From Pusillimonas sp. DMV24BSW_D (GTDB taxonomy: Bacteria; Pseudomonadota; Gammaproteobacteria; Burkholderiales; Burkholderiaceae_B), in NCBI RefSeq assembly GCF_011388195.1, contig NZ_CP049990.1, forward strand, positions 868,001 to 932,000: DNA of 64,000 nucleotides, in the 5' to 3' direction. The notes under the pieces were generated by a model, which was not told the DNA's origin, did not search any database, and saw only the letters and a program-made list of their open reading frames with translations. Made by a program: the position numbers and the translations under genes. Numbering within the stretch: the stretch's first letter is position 1; every line of letters begins with the position of its first letter. Of the stretch, positions 8,466 through 17,824 are shown in pieces.

Positions 8466-9232
8466 TGATTGGAACGAATAATCTGAAAGCGGGTGCGGCA
8501 GGCTTATTCTCCCTGGTGGTCGTCCTGATCGTGTGGGAAGTGATTTGCCGTGTTTTTGAAGTGCGCGAAATCATGTTGCCTTTGCCAACGGATATTCTCG
8601 CCGAGCTATACAACGAAGCAGCCTGGTATGCCGAGCAAACCCTGTATACGCTCTGGATTACCGTGTTGGGTTTTATTTTTGCGGTTCTGGGCGGCGTCCT
8701 TATTGCCGTTGCCTTGGTGAGTTCGCGATTGTTTGAGCGCTTTTTATATCCCCTTATCATCGGCTTCAACAGTGTGCCCAAAGTGGCGCTGGCCCCGCTT
8801 TTTGTCGTGTGGATGGGTACGGGCGCCGAGCCGAAAGTGGCCATTGCATTTCTCATTGCCGTTTTTGCCATTATTGTGGACACCGTGCATGGGTTGCGTT
8901 CCGTGCCTCAAGACGTTACCGATCTTGGCCGTGTTTTGAAAGGTTCCTCCTGGGATTTCTTTTTCAAGGTGAAGCTGCCCTGCGCCTTGCCTTCGGTTGT
9001 GGCCGGCATGAAAGTGGCGATGTCGCTGGCGCTGGTGGGTGCCATTGTGGGTGAGTTTGTGTCATCGCAAAAAGGTTTGGGCTACGTCATTATGAGTGCG
9101 CAAGGGGTTTTCGACACGGTACGTGTGTTTGCCGCTCTGTTCATTCTGGGCGTAATGGGTGTTGTGCTTTACGGCGCGCTGGTGTGGTTGGAACGCCGGG
9201 CCACCCCATGGCGCCAGGTTCACGAAGATTAA
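8465..9232 (+). CDS. ABC transporter permease (SsuC/TauC/ThiX type)
   Basis: This integral membrane protein of about 255 residues has six hydrophobic segments and the cytoplasmic EAA-type loop (about residues 160-190, LKGSSWDFFFKVKLPCALP) that contacts the ATPase. The ATG at 8465 overlaps the upstream stop (TGATG), with AGAGGG five bases before it; a GTG at 8462 is an alternative. The family imports sulfonates, taurine, nitrate, pyrimidines or aromatic acids with NMT1-like receptors. It ends 44 bases before the TRAP DctQ gene. Confidence 0.92.
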   Translation: MIGTNNLKAGAAGLFSLVVVLIVWEVICRVFEVREIMLPLPTDILAELYNEAAWYAEQTLYTLWITVLGFIFAVLGGVLIAVALVSSRLFERFLYPLIIGFNSVPKVALAPLFVVWMGTGAEPKVAIAFLIAVFAIIVDTVHGLRSVPQDVTDLGRVLKGSSWDFFFKVKLPCALPSVVAGMKVAMSLALVGAIVGEFVSSQKGLGYVIMSAQGVFDTVRVFAALFILGVMGVVLYGALVWLERRATPWRQVHED

Positions 9233-9276
9233 GTTCACGAAAATCAAGTTGTACGCGAGTTGTTCAAGGAGTAGTT

Positions 9277-9870
9277 ATGCGCGGTTTGCTCGCCCTTTCC
9301 CGTTTTCTCGACGGGGTTAACACATTTGTGGGCCGGTTGGTGTCCTGGGTCATCCTGATAGTGGTGATTGTCAGTGCAACGAATGCGGTGTTTCGAAAAG
9401 CCTTCGATATGAGTTCGAATGCATGGCTGGAATTGCAGTGGTATATGTTCGGGGCCATTTTTTTGTTGGCATCGGGCTACACCCTGTTAAAAAACGGCCA
9501 TGTGCGCGTCGATATTATTAATGCACGCTTGTCGGAGCGCACGCAGATCAAAATCGACATTTTCGGCATTTTGGTGTTGTTTTTACCCGTGTGCATTTAC
9601 ATATTGTGGCTGTCCGTTCCCCAGGCGGTGGATTCTTACCTGCTGCACGAGACATCGTCCAATGCGGGCGGTCTTATTCGTTGGCCGGTAAAAGCGCTGA
9701 TTCCCTTAGGGTTCCTGCTGTTGTCGGCAGCCGGCGTGTCTCATTTGATCAAGTGTGTGGGCTTTCTGGCCGGACAATGCCCCAACCCGAATCGGCCGGA
9801 AGGGTCGAAAACCGCTGAAGAGCAATTGGCTGATGAAATTGCAGCCAATGCACAGGCAAAAACGAAATAA
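9277..9870 (+). CDS. TRAP transporter small permease (DctQ)
   Basis: The ATG at 9277 follows CAAGGAG at good spacing; the frame stays open upstream to 9184, but those residues overlap the preceding permease and do not look like protein. The 197-residue product has four hydrophobic segments and the family's WLELQWYMFG stretch, characteristic of DctQ. It pairs with the DctM protein that follows after 17 bases and most likely with the receptor at 936. It contributes to sodium-driven uptake in the inner membrane. Confidence 0.9.
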   Translation: MRGLLALSRFLDGVNTFVGRLVSWVILIVVIVSATNAVFRKAFDMSSNAWLELQWYMFGAIFLLASGYTLLKNGHVRVDIINARLSERTQIKIDIFGILVLFLPVCIYILWLSVPQAVDSYLLHETSSNAGGLIRWPVKALIPLGFLLLSAAGVSHLIKCVGFLAGQCPNPNRPEGSKTAEEQLADEIAANAQAKTK

Positions 9871-9887
9871 CAGACTGAGGATTGTTG

Positions 9888-11552
9888 ATGATTGAGTTTC
9901 TAATTGCCAACATGGCCCCGGTCATGTTTGCTTCCCTGATTCTTTTGCTGCTTCTGGGGTTCCCGGTTGCATTCACGTTGGCCGGCCACGGTTTGCTATT
10001 TGGTTTGCTGGGTGTCGAGCTGGGGCTTTTCGAGCCGGCATTCTTCCAGGCGTTGCCCCAACGTATTTTTGGGATTATTTCCAACGACACCTTGCTTGCC
10101 ATTCCGTTTTTTACCTTTATGGGGCTTATTCTTGAGCGCTCCGGTATGGCGGAGGATCTGCTTGAGACCATTGGTCAATTGTTTGGCCCCTTGCGCGGCG
10201 GGCTGGCCATTGCGGTCGTTGTGGTGGGTGCGTTGTTGGGGGCAACAACGGGCGTCGTGTCGGCATCAGTCATTTCCATGGGCTTGATTTCGTTGCCGAT
10301 TATGTTGCGCTATGGGTATGATCGTTCCCTGGCCACTGGCGTTATTGCGGCTTCAGGTACGTTGTCGCAAATTATTCCACCGTCGATTGTGCTGATTGTG
10401 CTGGCCGACCAGTTGGGTCGCTCAATTGGTGATATGTATCGCGGCGCAATGGTGCCGGCCATCATGACGGTGAGCCTTTACATTGCTTATATTCTGATTC
10501 TTGCCTTGATAAAGCCGAACCGCGCACCGGCTATTCCCAAGGAAGGGCGTACCTTTATCGAGCCGAACGGCAGCCATGGTGTGCCGTCGCTGCTGGTGTT
10601 GCTGGTGGTTTCCTCTGTGGCGTCTTATTTTGCGTGCCAGGTGGTGTTATCGGAAACGGCACCCATCGATGAGACCGTTGTGGTGGGTACGCTTATTGGC
10701 GGCGCCGTGGCCTTTGTGATCGCGGCCCTGAACAATCTCTTGAAACTAGGCTGGTTATCGCAAATTGCCGAACGTGTCACGTTTGTCATGATTCCCCCGT
10801 TGGCACTGATTTTCCTTGTGCTGGGTACCATCTTCTTGGGTGTGGCCACCCCCACGGAAGGCGGCGCCATGGGCGCGGTAGGGGCCATTGTTATGGCTTT
10901 GTTACGCAAACGTTTAAGCTGGAGCCTGCTTAAGCAGGCCATGGAAACCACCACCAAGCTGGCGGCATTCGTTATTTTCATTCTGGTGGGTTCCACTGTG
11001 TTTGCTTTAACGTTCCGTGGCGTTAACGGTGACTTATGGGTTGAACACTTGCTGGTTGGTCTGCCGGGCGGCGAAATCGGCTTCCTGGTTATCGTGAGCA
11101 TTTTTGTGTTCGTCATGGCCTTTTTCCTCGACTTTTTCGAGCTGGCATTTATTATTGTGCCCCTGCTGGGCCCTGCGGCTGAAGCAATCGGTATTGATTT
11201 GATCTGGTTCGGTGTCTTGCTTGCGTTGAATATGCAAACGTCGTTCATGCACCCACCATTTGGGTTTGCACTGTTCTATCTGCGTTCGGTTGCACCCAAG
11301 GAAGATTATCAAGACAAGCTTACCGGCCAAACGATCAAGAAAGTGACTACCGGACAGATATACTGGGGTTCGATACCGTTTATTTGTATTCAATTACTGA
11401 TGGTGGCGCTGGTGATGATGTTCCCGTCTACGGTGATGCATTACAAAGGCGGTGTGTCGAAGGTTGACCTTGAGTCGGTTGAAATTGAGATTGAGGGTGC
11501 AAACTATGGCACTGGCGGCGGGGCATACGGCAGCGCACCGGTATTCCAGTAG
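9888..11552 (+). CDS. TRAP transporter large permease (DctM), long variant
   Basis: This 554-residue inner-membrane protein is the transport channel of a TRAP system. The N-terminal half shows the conserved IPFFTFMGLILERSGMAEDL and SGTLSQIIPPSIVLIVLADQ segments (each named as a region near residues 66 and 160). At 554 residues it exceeds the usual 425-430 because of an extra segment in the middle (about residues 210-290), as seen in the so-called mannitol/chloroaromatic subgroup. The ATG at 9888 is preferred over a TTG at 9882; GAGG lies just upstream. It is co-directional and nearly adjacent to DctQ. Confidence 0.9.
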   Translation: MIEFLIANMAPVMFASLILLLLLGFPVAFTLAGHGLLFGLLGVELGLFEPAFFQALPQRIFGIISNDTLLAIPFFTFMGLILERSGMAEDLLETIGQLFGPLRGGLAIAVVVVGALLGATTGVVSASVISMGLISLPIMLRYGYDRSLATGVIAASGTLSQIIPPSIVLIVLADQLGRSIGDMYRGAMVPAIMTVSLYIAYILILALIKPNRAPAIPKEGRTFIEPNGSHGVPSLLVLLVVSSVASYFACQVVLSETAPIDETVVVGTLIGGAVAFVIAALNNLLKLGWLSQIAERVTFVMIPPLALIFLVLGTIFLGVATPTEGGAMGAVGAIVMALLRKRLSWSLLKQAMETTTKLAAFVIFILVGSTVFALTFRGVNGDLWVEHLLVGLPGGEIGFLVIVSIFVFVMAFFLDFFELAFIIVPLLGPAAEAIGIDLIWFGVLLALNMQTSFMHPPFGFALFYLRSVAPKEDYQDKLTGQTIKKVTTGQIYWGSIPFICIQLLMVALVMMFPSTVMHYKGGVSKVDLESVEIEIEGANYGTGGGAYGSAPVFQ

Positions 11553-11605
11553 TGGAAGTGGGTTAGTGCGGCAACGGTCGTCAGGTTACCGATACGGGGG
11601 GAAGT

Positions 11606-12487
11606 GTGCCGCTTAAGGATGCACTTCTGGCCCTGGTGGTGATTGTTGCCTGGGGCTTGAATTTCGTTGTTATAAAAGTAGGGCTTCAGGAAATTCCCCC
11701 TTTTTTGCTGGGCGCTTTGCGTTTCCTGCTGGTAGCGATTTTTATTCCGTTTTTCAAGCGACCTGCCATGCCCTGGCGGTCGCTTTTTTATTTCGGATTT
11801 ACGATCGGCTTTCTCCAGTTTGGCTTGTTGTTTTCGGCCATGGCCATGGGTGTCTCGGCCGCCATGGCATCGGTTATTTTGAACGCTCAGGCGTTTTTTA
11901 CCGTGCTGATTGCGGCCGCTGTATTGGGCGAGTCGGTTGGGCGCCACAATGTCATTGGGATGATTGTCGCCGCTTTCGGCCTGATGCTGATTGCCTTGGG
12001 TGAAACATCCGGCCACGTTACGCTAATTGGCTTTTTTCTAACTGTCCTGGCCTCGTTAAGCTGGGCGGTGGCGAATATTGTAGTGAAAACCGTAGGCAAG
12101 GTGGACATGCTTAATTTGGTGATCTGGGGCACCATCGTGTCTCCGTTGCCGTTTGCCGTCTTGTCATATTTCGTCGAGGGCCCGGAACTTATTTTGTACA
12201 GTTTGCAGAATATGGGCCTGAAAGGTTACGGTGCGCTGATTTATCTGGCCCTTATTTCAACCACCCTGGGCTTTGGTTTATGGAGCTGGTTACTCAGCCG
12301 GCATCCAGCCAATCGCGTGGCGCCGCTTAGCCTGCTCGTGCCTTTCGTGGGGTTAACGTCTGCGACGCTTTTGCTTGACGAACATTTAACCGTGTTGCAA
12401 TGGATTGGCGGCTTGGTCATTCTGGGCGGATTGGCGTTGAACGTGTTCGGCCCTCAGCTATTAGCAACGTTGCGGCGCAGAACGTAA
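11606..12487 (+). CDS. EamA-family (DMT superfamily) transporter
   Basis: The protein has 293 residues and about ten hydrophobic segments in two EamA repeats, the layout of drug/metabolite exporters such as the O-acetylserine/cysteine exporter EamA. The start is a GTG at 11606 with a G-rich ribosome site immediately upstream (GGGGGGAAG). The gene follows the TRAP permease in the same direction after 53 bases and could be the last gene of the operon, perhaps exporting a metabolite. The substrate cannot be predicted. Confidence 0.88.
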   Translation: MPLKDALLALVVIVAWGLNFVVIKVGLQEIPPFLLGALRFLLVAIFIPFFKRPAMPWRSLFYFGFTIGFLQFGLLFSAMAMGVSAAMASVILNAQAFFTVLIAAAVLGESVGRHNVIGMIVAAFGLMLIALGETSGHVTLIGFFLTVLASLSWAVANIVVKTVGKVDMLNLVIWGTIVSPLPFAVLSYFVEGPELILYSLQNMGLKGYGALIYLALISTTLGFGLWSWLLSRHPANRVAPLSLLVPFVGLTSATLLLDEHLTVLQWIGGLVILGGLALNVFGPQLLATLRRRT

Positions 12488-12627
12488 TACGTCATTCATT
12501 TTCGTTGTCCGGTTGAATGGATAACGGTCAGACCGATAGCGGTGCGTTAAAATTCACGCTTATTCTTTATCTGGTGGCGTGATGGCGCTGCTATGCCTGT
12601 TTCTTTCTTCATTTTTCGGGAAGCCCT

Positions 12628-13818
12628 ATGGAATTTGATCGTGCCGGCGTAAATACGCTGATGGAAATTACTGCCCGTCCTGACCTTATTTTCACCAAAG
12701 GGCAAGGTTCCTGGCTTGAAGACCATACAGGTAAGCGCTACCTTGATTTTCTGCAAGGGTGGGCGGTGAACTGCCTGGGGCATTGTCCGGAACCGTTGGT
12801 TAAGGCGCTTCAGCAGCAGGTAGCTGAACTCATTAATCCATCCCCCGCTTTTTACAACCAGCCTTCCATTGATTTGGCAAAGCGCATTACCGGGGCTTCA
12901 TGTTTCGATCGCGTGTTTTTCGCCAATAGCGGCGGCGAAGCAAATGAGGGGGCCATTAAGCTGGCCCGTAAATGGGGGCGTTTGAATAAAAACGGGGCTT
13001 ACAAAATCATCACGTTCAATCATGGCTTTCATGGGCGTACGCTGGCCACGATGTCGGCGTCGGGCAAGCCGGGCTGGGACACAATGTTCGCCCCTCAGGT
13101 CGATGGTTTTCCGAAAGCGGAATTGAACGATTTGGATTCGGTGCGTTCCCTTATCGACGACCAGACTGTGGCTGTGATGCTGGAGCCCGTTCAGGGTGAG
13201 GCAGGCGTTATACCCTCTAATGCGCAGTTCATGAAGGATTTGCGTGAACTCACGCGCCGGCACGATATGCTGCTCATTGTGGACGAAGTGCAAACCGGTA
13301 TGGGTCGCACGGGCAAACTTTTTGCTTACCAGCATTTTGATATCGAACCGGACATCATGACACTGGCAAAAGGTATTGGCGGCGGTGTGCCGTTGGCGGC
13401 TCTGTGCGCGCGCGAGGCGGTTTCATGCTTTGAGCACGGAGACCAGGGCGGCACCTATAACGGGAACCCGCTGATGGCCGCTGCGGGCATTGCCGTGTTC
13501 GACACGGTGTCCGCGCCTGGTTTTCTTGAGGCCGCGAATGCGCGCGCAGAGCAACTTTCCAATGGCTTGATGGCCTTGTCTGAAAAATGGGGTATGCAGG
13601 GTGAGCGGGGTCTTGGTTTGCTGCGGGCACTACGTTTAGGTAAAGGAGACGGGCCGGCCATTGTGGCGGCGGCCCGAGATCGTGCGCCGGAAGGCTTGTT
13701 ATTGAATGCGCCGCGTCCGGAGCTGTTGCGGTTTATGCCGGCACTGAATATTGCAGCGGATGAAATCGACTTGATGCTGTCATGGCTTGATGAGCTTGTC
13801 GGGTCGATCCGCAAGTGA
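12628..13818 (+). CDS. argD: Acetylornithine transaminase (class III PLP aminotransferase)
   Basis: This 396-residue enzyme makes N-acetylornithine from N-acetylglutamate semialdehyde and glutamate in arginine biosynthesis. The PLP-binding features of class III aminotransferases are present: SGGEANEGAIKLARKW (about 101-116), IVDEVQTGMGRTG with D219, and the Schiff-base lysine K248 in TLAKGIGGG. The start MEFDRAGVNTLMEITARPDL and the phrase FLQGWAVNCLGH match ArgD proteins of Burkholderiales as remembered. It is a single gene 18 bases before a LysR regulator, with no obvious link to the catabolic genes around it. Confidence 0.85.
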   Translation: MEFDRAGVNTLMEITARPDLIFTKGQGSWLEDHTGKRYLDFLQGWAVNCLGHCPEPLVKALQQQVAELINPSPAFYNQPSIDLAKRITGASCFDRVFFANSGGEANEGAIKLARKWGRLNKNGAYKIITFNHGFHGRTLATMSASGKPGWDTMFAPQVDGFPKAELNDLDSVRSLIDDQTVAVMLEPVQGEAGVIPSNAQFMKDLRELTRRHDMLLIVDEVQTGMGRTGKLFAYQHFDIEPDIMTLAKGIGGGVPLAALCAREAVSCFEHGDQGGTYNGNPLMAAAGIAVFDTVSAPGFLEAANARAEQLSNGLMALSEKWGMQGERGLGLLRALRLGKGDGPAIVAAARDRAPEGLLLNAPRPELLRFMPALNIAADEIDLMLSWLDELVGSIRK

Positions 13819-13836
13819 TCTTACTTGTTTGATGCC

Positions 13837-14781
13837 ATGCATCAACGAATTAACCAGCGCCATCTGATTCTGTTTGTTGAAATTGTCCGCAAGGGTAGTT
13901 TGGCAAAGGCGGCCGACGAATTGGCAATTACCCATTCGGCAGCGTCCAAAAGTTTGCGCCAGCTTGAGGAGGACGTGGGGGATCGTTTGCTGGAGCGTAA
14001 TCGCGCGGGCGTAACCTTGACGCCTTCAGGCGAGATTTTTTATCGCTATGCCAGCGCCAGCTTAACCGCTTTGCGGCAAGGGATCGACATGATCGCGCAA
14101 AGTGATCAGCATGCGCGCCGTGCGGTTTTGCTGGGCGCTTTGCCTAACGTTGCCGTTAATATTTTGCCCGAAGCTGTTGCACGGTTCAAAGCCCGGCATC
14201 CGGATATTCAGGTAAGAATCGTCACGCAAACCAATCGCCAGTTACTGATGCAATTGCGTTTAGCGGAAATTGATTTTGTTGTGGGCCGGTTCGCGGAAAT
14301 CGATGAGATGAGAGGTCTGCACTTCGAACGCTTGTATTACGAAACCATGGCATTGGCGGCGCGTCCGGATCATCCGGTGTTTCGCATTGGAGGCGGGGTG
14401 ACCCTGGAGAAAATTACCGAGTATCCTTTGGTGATGCCCCCGCTGGGGACGGTTATACGCCCTGAAATCGATCGTTTTTTTCTAAGCCGTGGCATTGCAG
14501 ACCTGCCTAATGTGATTGAGACATTGTCTGTGGAGTTTGGCCGCGCCTTTGTGTCGATTTCAGATGCGTTGTGGATTTTTCCCCGCGGCGTCTTGCAGGC
14601 CGATCTGGATGCCGGGGTGCTGCGAGAAGTGCCGGTTGACTTGGCCGGCACCGAAGGCGCGGTGGGTATTACCACACGTTCCGAGCCTGGGCTGAGTCGC
14701 GTCAGTGAAGAAATGCTGCAGCTGGTGCGCGAATTATGCCTACGTCGTGCTCGCAACTTACATGACAAAAAATTCATCTAA
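13837..14781 (+). CDS. LysR-family transcriptional regulator (PcaQ-like)
   Basis: The 314-residue protein begins at the ATG at 13837 (a TTG at 13825 is in frame but less likely). It has the N-terminal winged helix-turn-helix of LysR regulators (about residues 5-65, with the SAASKSLRQLEEDVG recognition region) and a periplasmic-binding-protein-like effector domain. The style resembles PcaQ/GbpR, regulators that respond to aromatic acids or sugars. It is followed 109 bases later by the TAXI-TRAP/sulfatase unit in the same direction and probably controls it, although LysR genes are more often divergent from their targets. Confidence 0.87.
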   Translation: MHQRINQRHLILFVEIVRKGSLAKAADELAITHSAASKSLRQLEEDVGDRLLERNRAGVTLTPSGEIFYRYASASLTALRQGIDMIAQSDQHARRAVLLGALPNVAVNILPEAVARFKARHPDIQVRIVTQTNRQLLMQLRLAEIDFVVGRFAEIDEMRGLHFERLYYETMALAARPDHPVFRIGGGVTLEKITEYPLVMPPLGTVIRPEIDRFFLSRGIADLPNVIETLSVEFGRAFVSISDALWIFPRGVLQADLDAGVLREVPVDLAGTEGAVGITTRSEPGLSRVSEEMLQLVRELCLRRARNLHDKKFI

Positions 14782-14890
14782 ATAGTAAAAATATCACTTT
14801 TATTGCTCTATTACTCGCATAAACTTACCACTAAGACAACTTGAGTGAATCGTTCACCTTGTTGAAATAATGAAAATGGTAGGAGACATG

Positions 14891-15853
14891 ATGAGTCAAT
14901 TTTTCTCAAAAATAGGCACGGCTTGTGCTTTGGTTTCACTTTTTGCGTTCAGTGCGGCTCCGCACGCTCAAACCTTAAGCATCGGCACTAACCCTCAAGG
15001 GTCTGTGGCGTATGCTTCGGGCGCCGCGATTGCCGACGTTGTGGGTGATGCCCTCGATCTTTCGTTCACCGTTGTTCCGCAGGGTGGGCCCACGGCCATT
15101 ATTCCTGCCATGAGTGCTGGTGAGTTCGACTTCGCGTTTGCCAATATTGTGGCAGCGGTAACGGCGAAAGACGGTAAAGGGCCCTATAAGGGCCGCAAAT
15201 ACGATTCCATTCGTGTTGCCGCCGTTGTTTACCCGCTTGAAATGGGTGTTTTCGTGCGTAAAGACGCCAAGATCGACACTTTTCAGGCTCTGAAAGGGAA
15301 GCGCGTGGCTTCGGCGTTCAAGTCGCAGGCGAATGTGGCGGCCTTCATGACCGCTTCGTTGGCTGCCGCCGGTTTAACTTACGACGATGTCACCCCGGTG
15401 CCGGTACAGAACGGGGTGCAGTCGGTGAACGAATTGGTTGACGGTGGGTTGGATGCAACCACATTCAGCGTCAGCGCGGGCATCATTCAACAAGCCGATG
15501 CGGTAGTGGGTATTCGGGTTCTTTCTTTGCCCAACGATGAGGCTGCACAGGCCGCCCTCGATAACTACACACCGGGGGCCATGATTGCCACCGCGCCTGC
15601 AGGCAGTTATCCAGGCATTCTTGAGCCAACCAACATCATTCGCGTGCCTTTTGTAGTGTTAACCGATAGCCGCGTTGATGACGAAACGGTTTACAAGGTC
15701 GTCAAAGCCATTGCGGAAAATGGTGAAAAGCTTGCGGCTTCCGCAGGTGAGTTCAAGGCACTGGATCCCAAGTTAATGGGTCAAAGCGCCTTGCCGGTTC
15801 CTTATCACCCCGGCGCGATCAAGTATTACACCGAGCAGGGCATCTGGAATTAA
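14891..15853 (+). CDS. TAXI-type TRAP transporter solute receptor
   Basis: The product of about 320 residues has a Sec signal (MSQFFSKIGTACALVSLFAF, cleavage after APHAQ) and a mature part beginning TLSIGTNPQGSVAYASGAAI, the hallmark of TAXI receptors (TRAP-associated extracytoplasmic immunogenic proteins). AGGAG at 14881-14885 suits the ATG at 14891; ATGs at 14888 and 14870 are alternatives. The fused permease follows in the same operon and a sulfatase overlaps that gene, so a sulfated or otherwise acidic organic ligand is plausible but not shown. Confidence 0.88.
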   Translation: MSQFFSKIGTACALVSLFAFSAAPHAQTLSIGTNPQGSVAYASGAAIADVVGDALDLSFTVVPQGGPTAIIPAMSAGEFDFAFANIVAAVTAKDGKGPYKGRKYDSIRVAAVVYPLEMGVFVRKDAKIDTFQALKGKRVASAFKSQANVAAFMTASLAAAGLTYDDVTPVPVQNGVQSVNELVDGGLDATTFSVSAGIIQQADAVVGIRVLSLPNDEAAQAALDNYTPGAMIATAPAGSYPGILEPTNIIRVPFVVLTDSRVDDETVYKVVKAIAENGEKLAASAGEFKALDPKLMGQSALPVPYHPGAIKYYTEQGIWN

Positions 15854-15922
15854 GTCAGTGTGCCGTCTGGTTGCCCCCTTTTGGCATGGAAAAAGGGCGG
15901 TGACCGCCTTGGAGCCGTATTA

Positions 15923-17824
15923 ATGAAAACTAAAATCGTCAGTGCCCTCGGGTTCGTTCTCGTTCTGCTCGCCATTTTGTGGGCAATCAATTTTCAGCGC
16001 GTTTTAGGCTTGAACCTCTATAAAGGTCAATACCTTTACGTTCTGATAGCCCTTGCGACGGCAGTGGTGTTTATCACCCATCCGCTGTTTCCGAACCGAC
16101 CGAAACTTTCCTGGCTTGTCGATACACCGCTTGCGCTGGCCGGTATCCTGGCTTCGTTGTTTATTTCGTTTGATTTTGAAGTATTGATTGATCAGGCGAA
16201 TTTGTATGACTTCAACTGGGTTGGCCAGTTTCTTGGCGCTGTGGTTATTGTGGTGTTGATTGAGGGTGTCAGGCGTTCAGCCGGGCTTTCGTTGGCATTG
16301 ATCATTATTGCGTCAATTTTGCTGGCCTATTTTGCAACGAGTTTGCCGGATGCTATTTCCGGACGGCCGTTCCGACTTGATTCTTTTCTGTACAAAATGG
16401 CGTACCTCGAGGGGAATATCCTGGGCGCGCCGCTGGTGATTGTCGGCAGCGTCGTTATTACCTTTGTGTTCATGGGGGCCGTGCTGCAGGCAACCGGAGG
16501 GGGTCAGTTTTTCTCAAATTTGTCGGCGGCGCTGTTTGGTGGTTCACGCGGCGGGTCAGCCAAAATTGCGGTGACGGCATCCGGTTTGTTTGGTGCCATT
16601 TCCGGTTCGGCAGTGGCCAATGTTATTTCCACCGGCATGATCACCATTCCCATGTCTCGCAAGGCAGGATACAAAGCGGAAACGGCGGCCGGCCTGGAGG
16701 CCGTGGCGTCAACTGGTGGACAGTTGGTGCCGCCGGTAATGGGCGCGGCGGCATTTCTTATGGCCGCCACTCTGAAGGTCGAGTATTCCGTGGTTGTGTT
16801 GGCCGCGCTGATTCCTTCATTCCTGTATTACCTGGCGCTCTATTTACAGGTTGACCTTATTGCCGCACGCGACGGCATCAAAGGGTTACCCAAACAAGAG
16901 CGACCGAATCCGCTTTCAGAATTGCGCTATGGGTGGCTGTTTGTCATGCCGTTCGTGGTGCTTATTTTGGGGTTGTTCAGTTTTGCCTGGCGCCCGGAGT
17001 ATGCGGCTTTAATTGCAACGGCTAGCCTGTTTTTGGCTTTGTGCGTGTTTGGCGTGCGGGGAAAGCGGCCTTCAATCGCCCACCTTTCCGCTGCGGTGCG
17101 CGACACTGCTGTTGCATCCGTGGGCATTATTTTGATCGCAGCGGGTGCCGGCATTGTTATCGGCGCGTTGAATACGTCGGGCATTCTTTTCAAAATTACC
17201 GAAGCCATTGTAGATATCGGTGGCGGTAACTTGGTGGGGCTGCTGGTGTTGGCCGCACTGATATGTATTGTGCTGGGCATGGGTATGCCGACGGTGGGCG
17301 TGTATGCCTTGTTGTCAACGCTGGTGGCCGCACCCTTGGTTGCGCTGGGCATTGACCCGATTGCGGCGCACTTGTTTGTGCTTTATTTCGGCATGATGTC
17401 AATGATTACGCCACCGGTTGCCATTGCCTCATTTGCCGCTGCGGGGCTGGCGGGAACCCCACCCATGAAAACGGCGCTTGAAGCAAGCAGGTTGGCCTGG
17501 TCGGCGTACATTTTGCCGTTTATTTTTGTCGCCAACCCCGCCTTGATACTGAATGGCTCATCTCTCGACATTGTTTTGGCGGTGACGCGTGCGACCGCGG
17601 GTGTGTGGCTGGTTACCGCATGTGTTGTCGGTTATCTCGGCCAGCCGCTTCTTCCTTTACGACGTGCTTTGTACTTGTTCCTCGGTGTTGCGCTGCTGCT
17701 GCCTAAGACGGTTTACCCGGAAAGCTTTGCTTCAGTCATCGCAGTGGTGACCTTGTGTTTCGCCATCGCAGTGTTGCTCCTGGAGCATTTTGTTTACAAG
17801 CCGAAAACGGTATTCAACTCATGA
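15923..17824 (+). CDS. TRAP transporter fused permease (DctQ-DctM type)
   Basis: This inner-membrane protein of 633 residues combines the small four-helix unit and the large twelve-helix unit in a single chain, as is normal for permeases that work with TAXI receptors. About 16-18 hydrophobic segments are visible, and the central GLFGAISGSAVANVISTG stretch (near residue 220) is typical of the fused family. The ATG at 15923 has GGAG eight to ten bases upstream; earlier in-frame starts lack one. The last four bases (ATGA) also start the sulfatase gene, which indicates translational coupling. Confidence 0.92.
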   Translation: MKTKIVSALGFVLVLLAILWAINFQRVLGLNLYKGQYLYVLIALATAVVFITHPLFPNRPKLSWLVDTPLALAGILASLFISFDFEVLIDQANLYDFNWVGQFLGAVVIVVLIEGVRRSAGLSLALIIIASILLAYFATSLPDAISGRPFRLDSFLYKMAYLEGNILGAPLVIVGSVVITFVFMGAVLQATGGGQFFSNLSAALFGGSRGGSAKIAVTASGLFGAISGSAVANVISTGMITIPMSRKAGYKAETAAGLEAVASTGGQLVPPVMGAAAFLMAATLKVEYSVVVLAALIPSFLYYLALYLQVDLIAARDGIKGLPKQERPNPLSELRYGWLFVMPFVVLILGLFSFAWRPEYAALIATASLFLALCVFGVRGKRPSIAHLSAAVRDTAVASVGIILIAAGAGIVIGALNTSGILFKITEAIVDIGGGNLVGLLVLAALICIVLGMGMPTVGVYALLSTLVAAPLVALGIDPIAAHLFVLYFGMMSMITPPVAIASFAAAGLAGTPPMKTALEASRLAWSAYILPFIFVANPALILNGSSLDIVLAVTRATAGVWLVTACVVGYLGQPLLPLRRALYLFLGVALLLPKTVYPESFASVIAVVTLCFAIAVLLLEHFVYKPKTVFNS

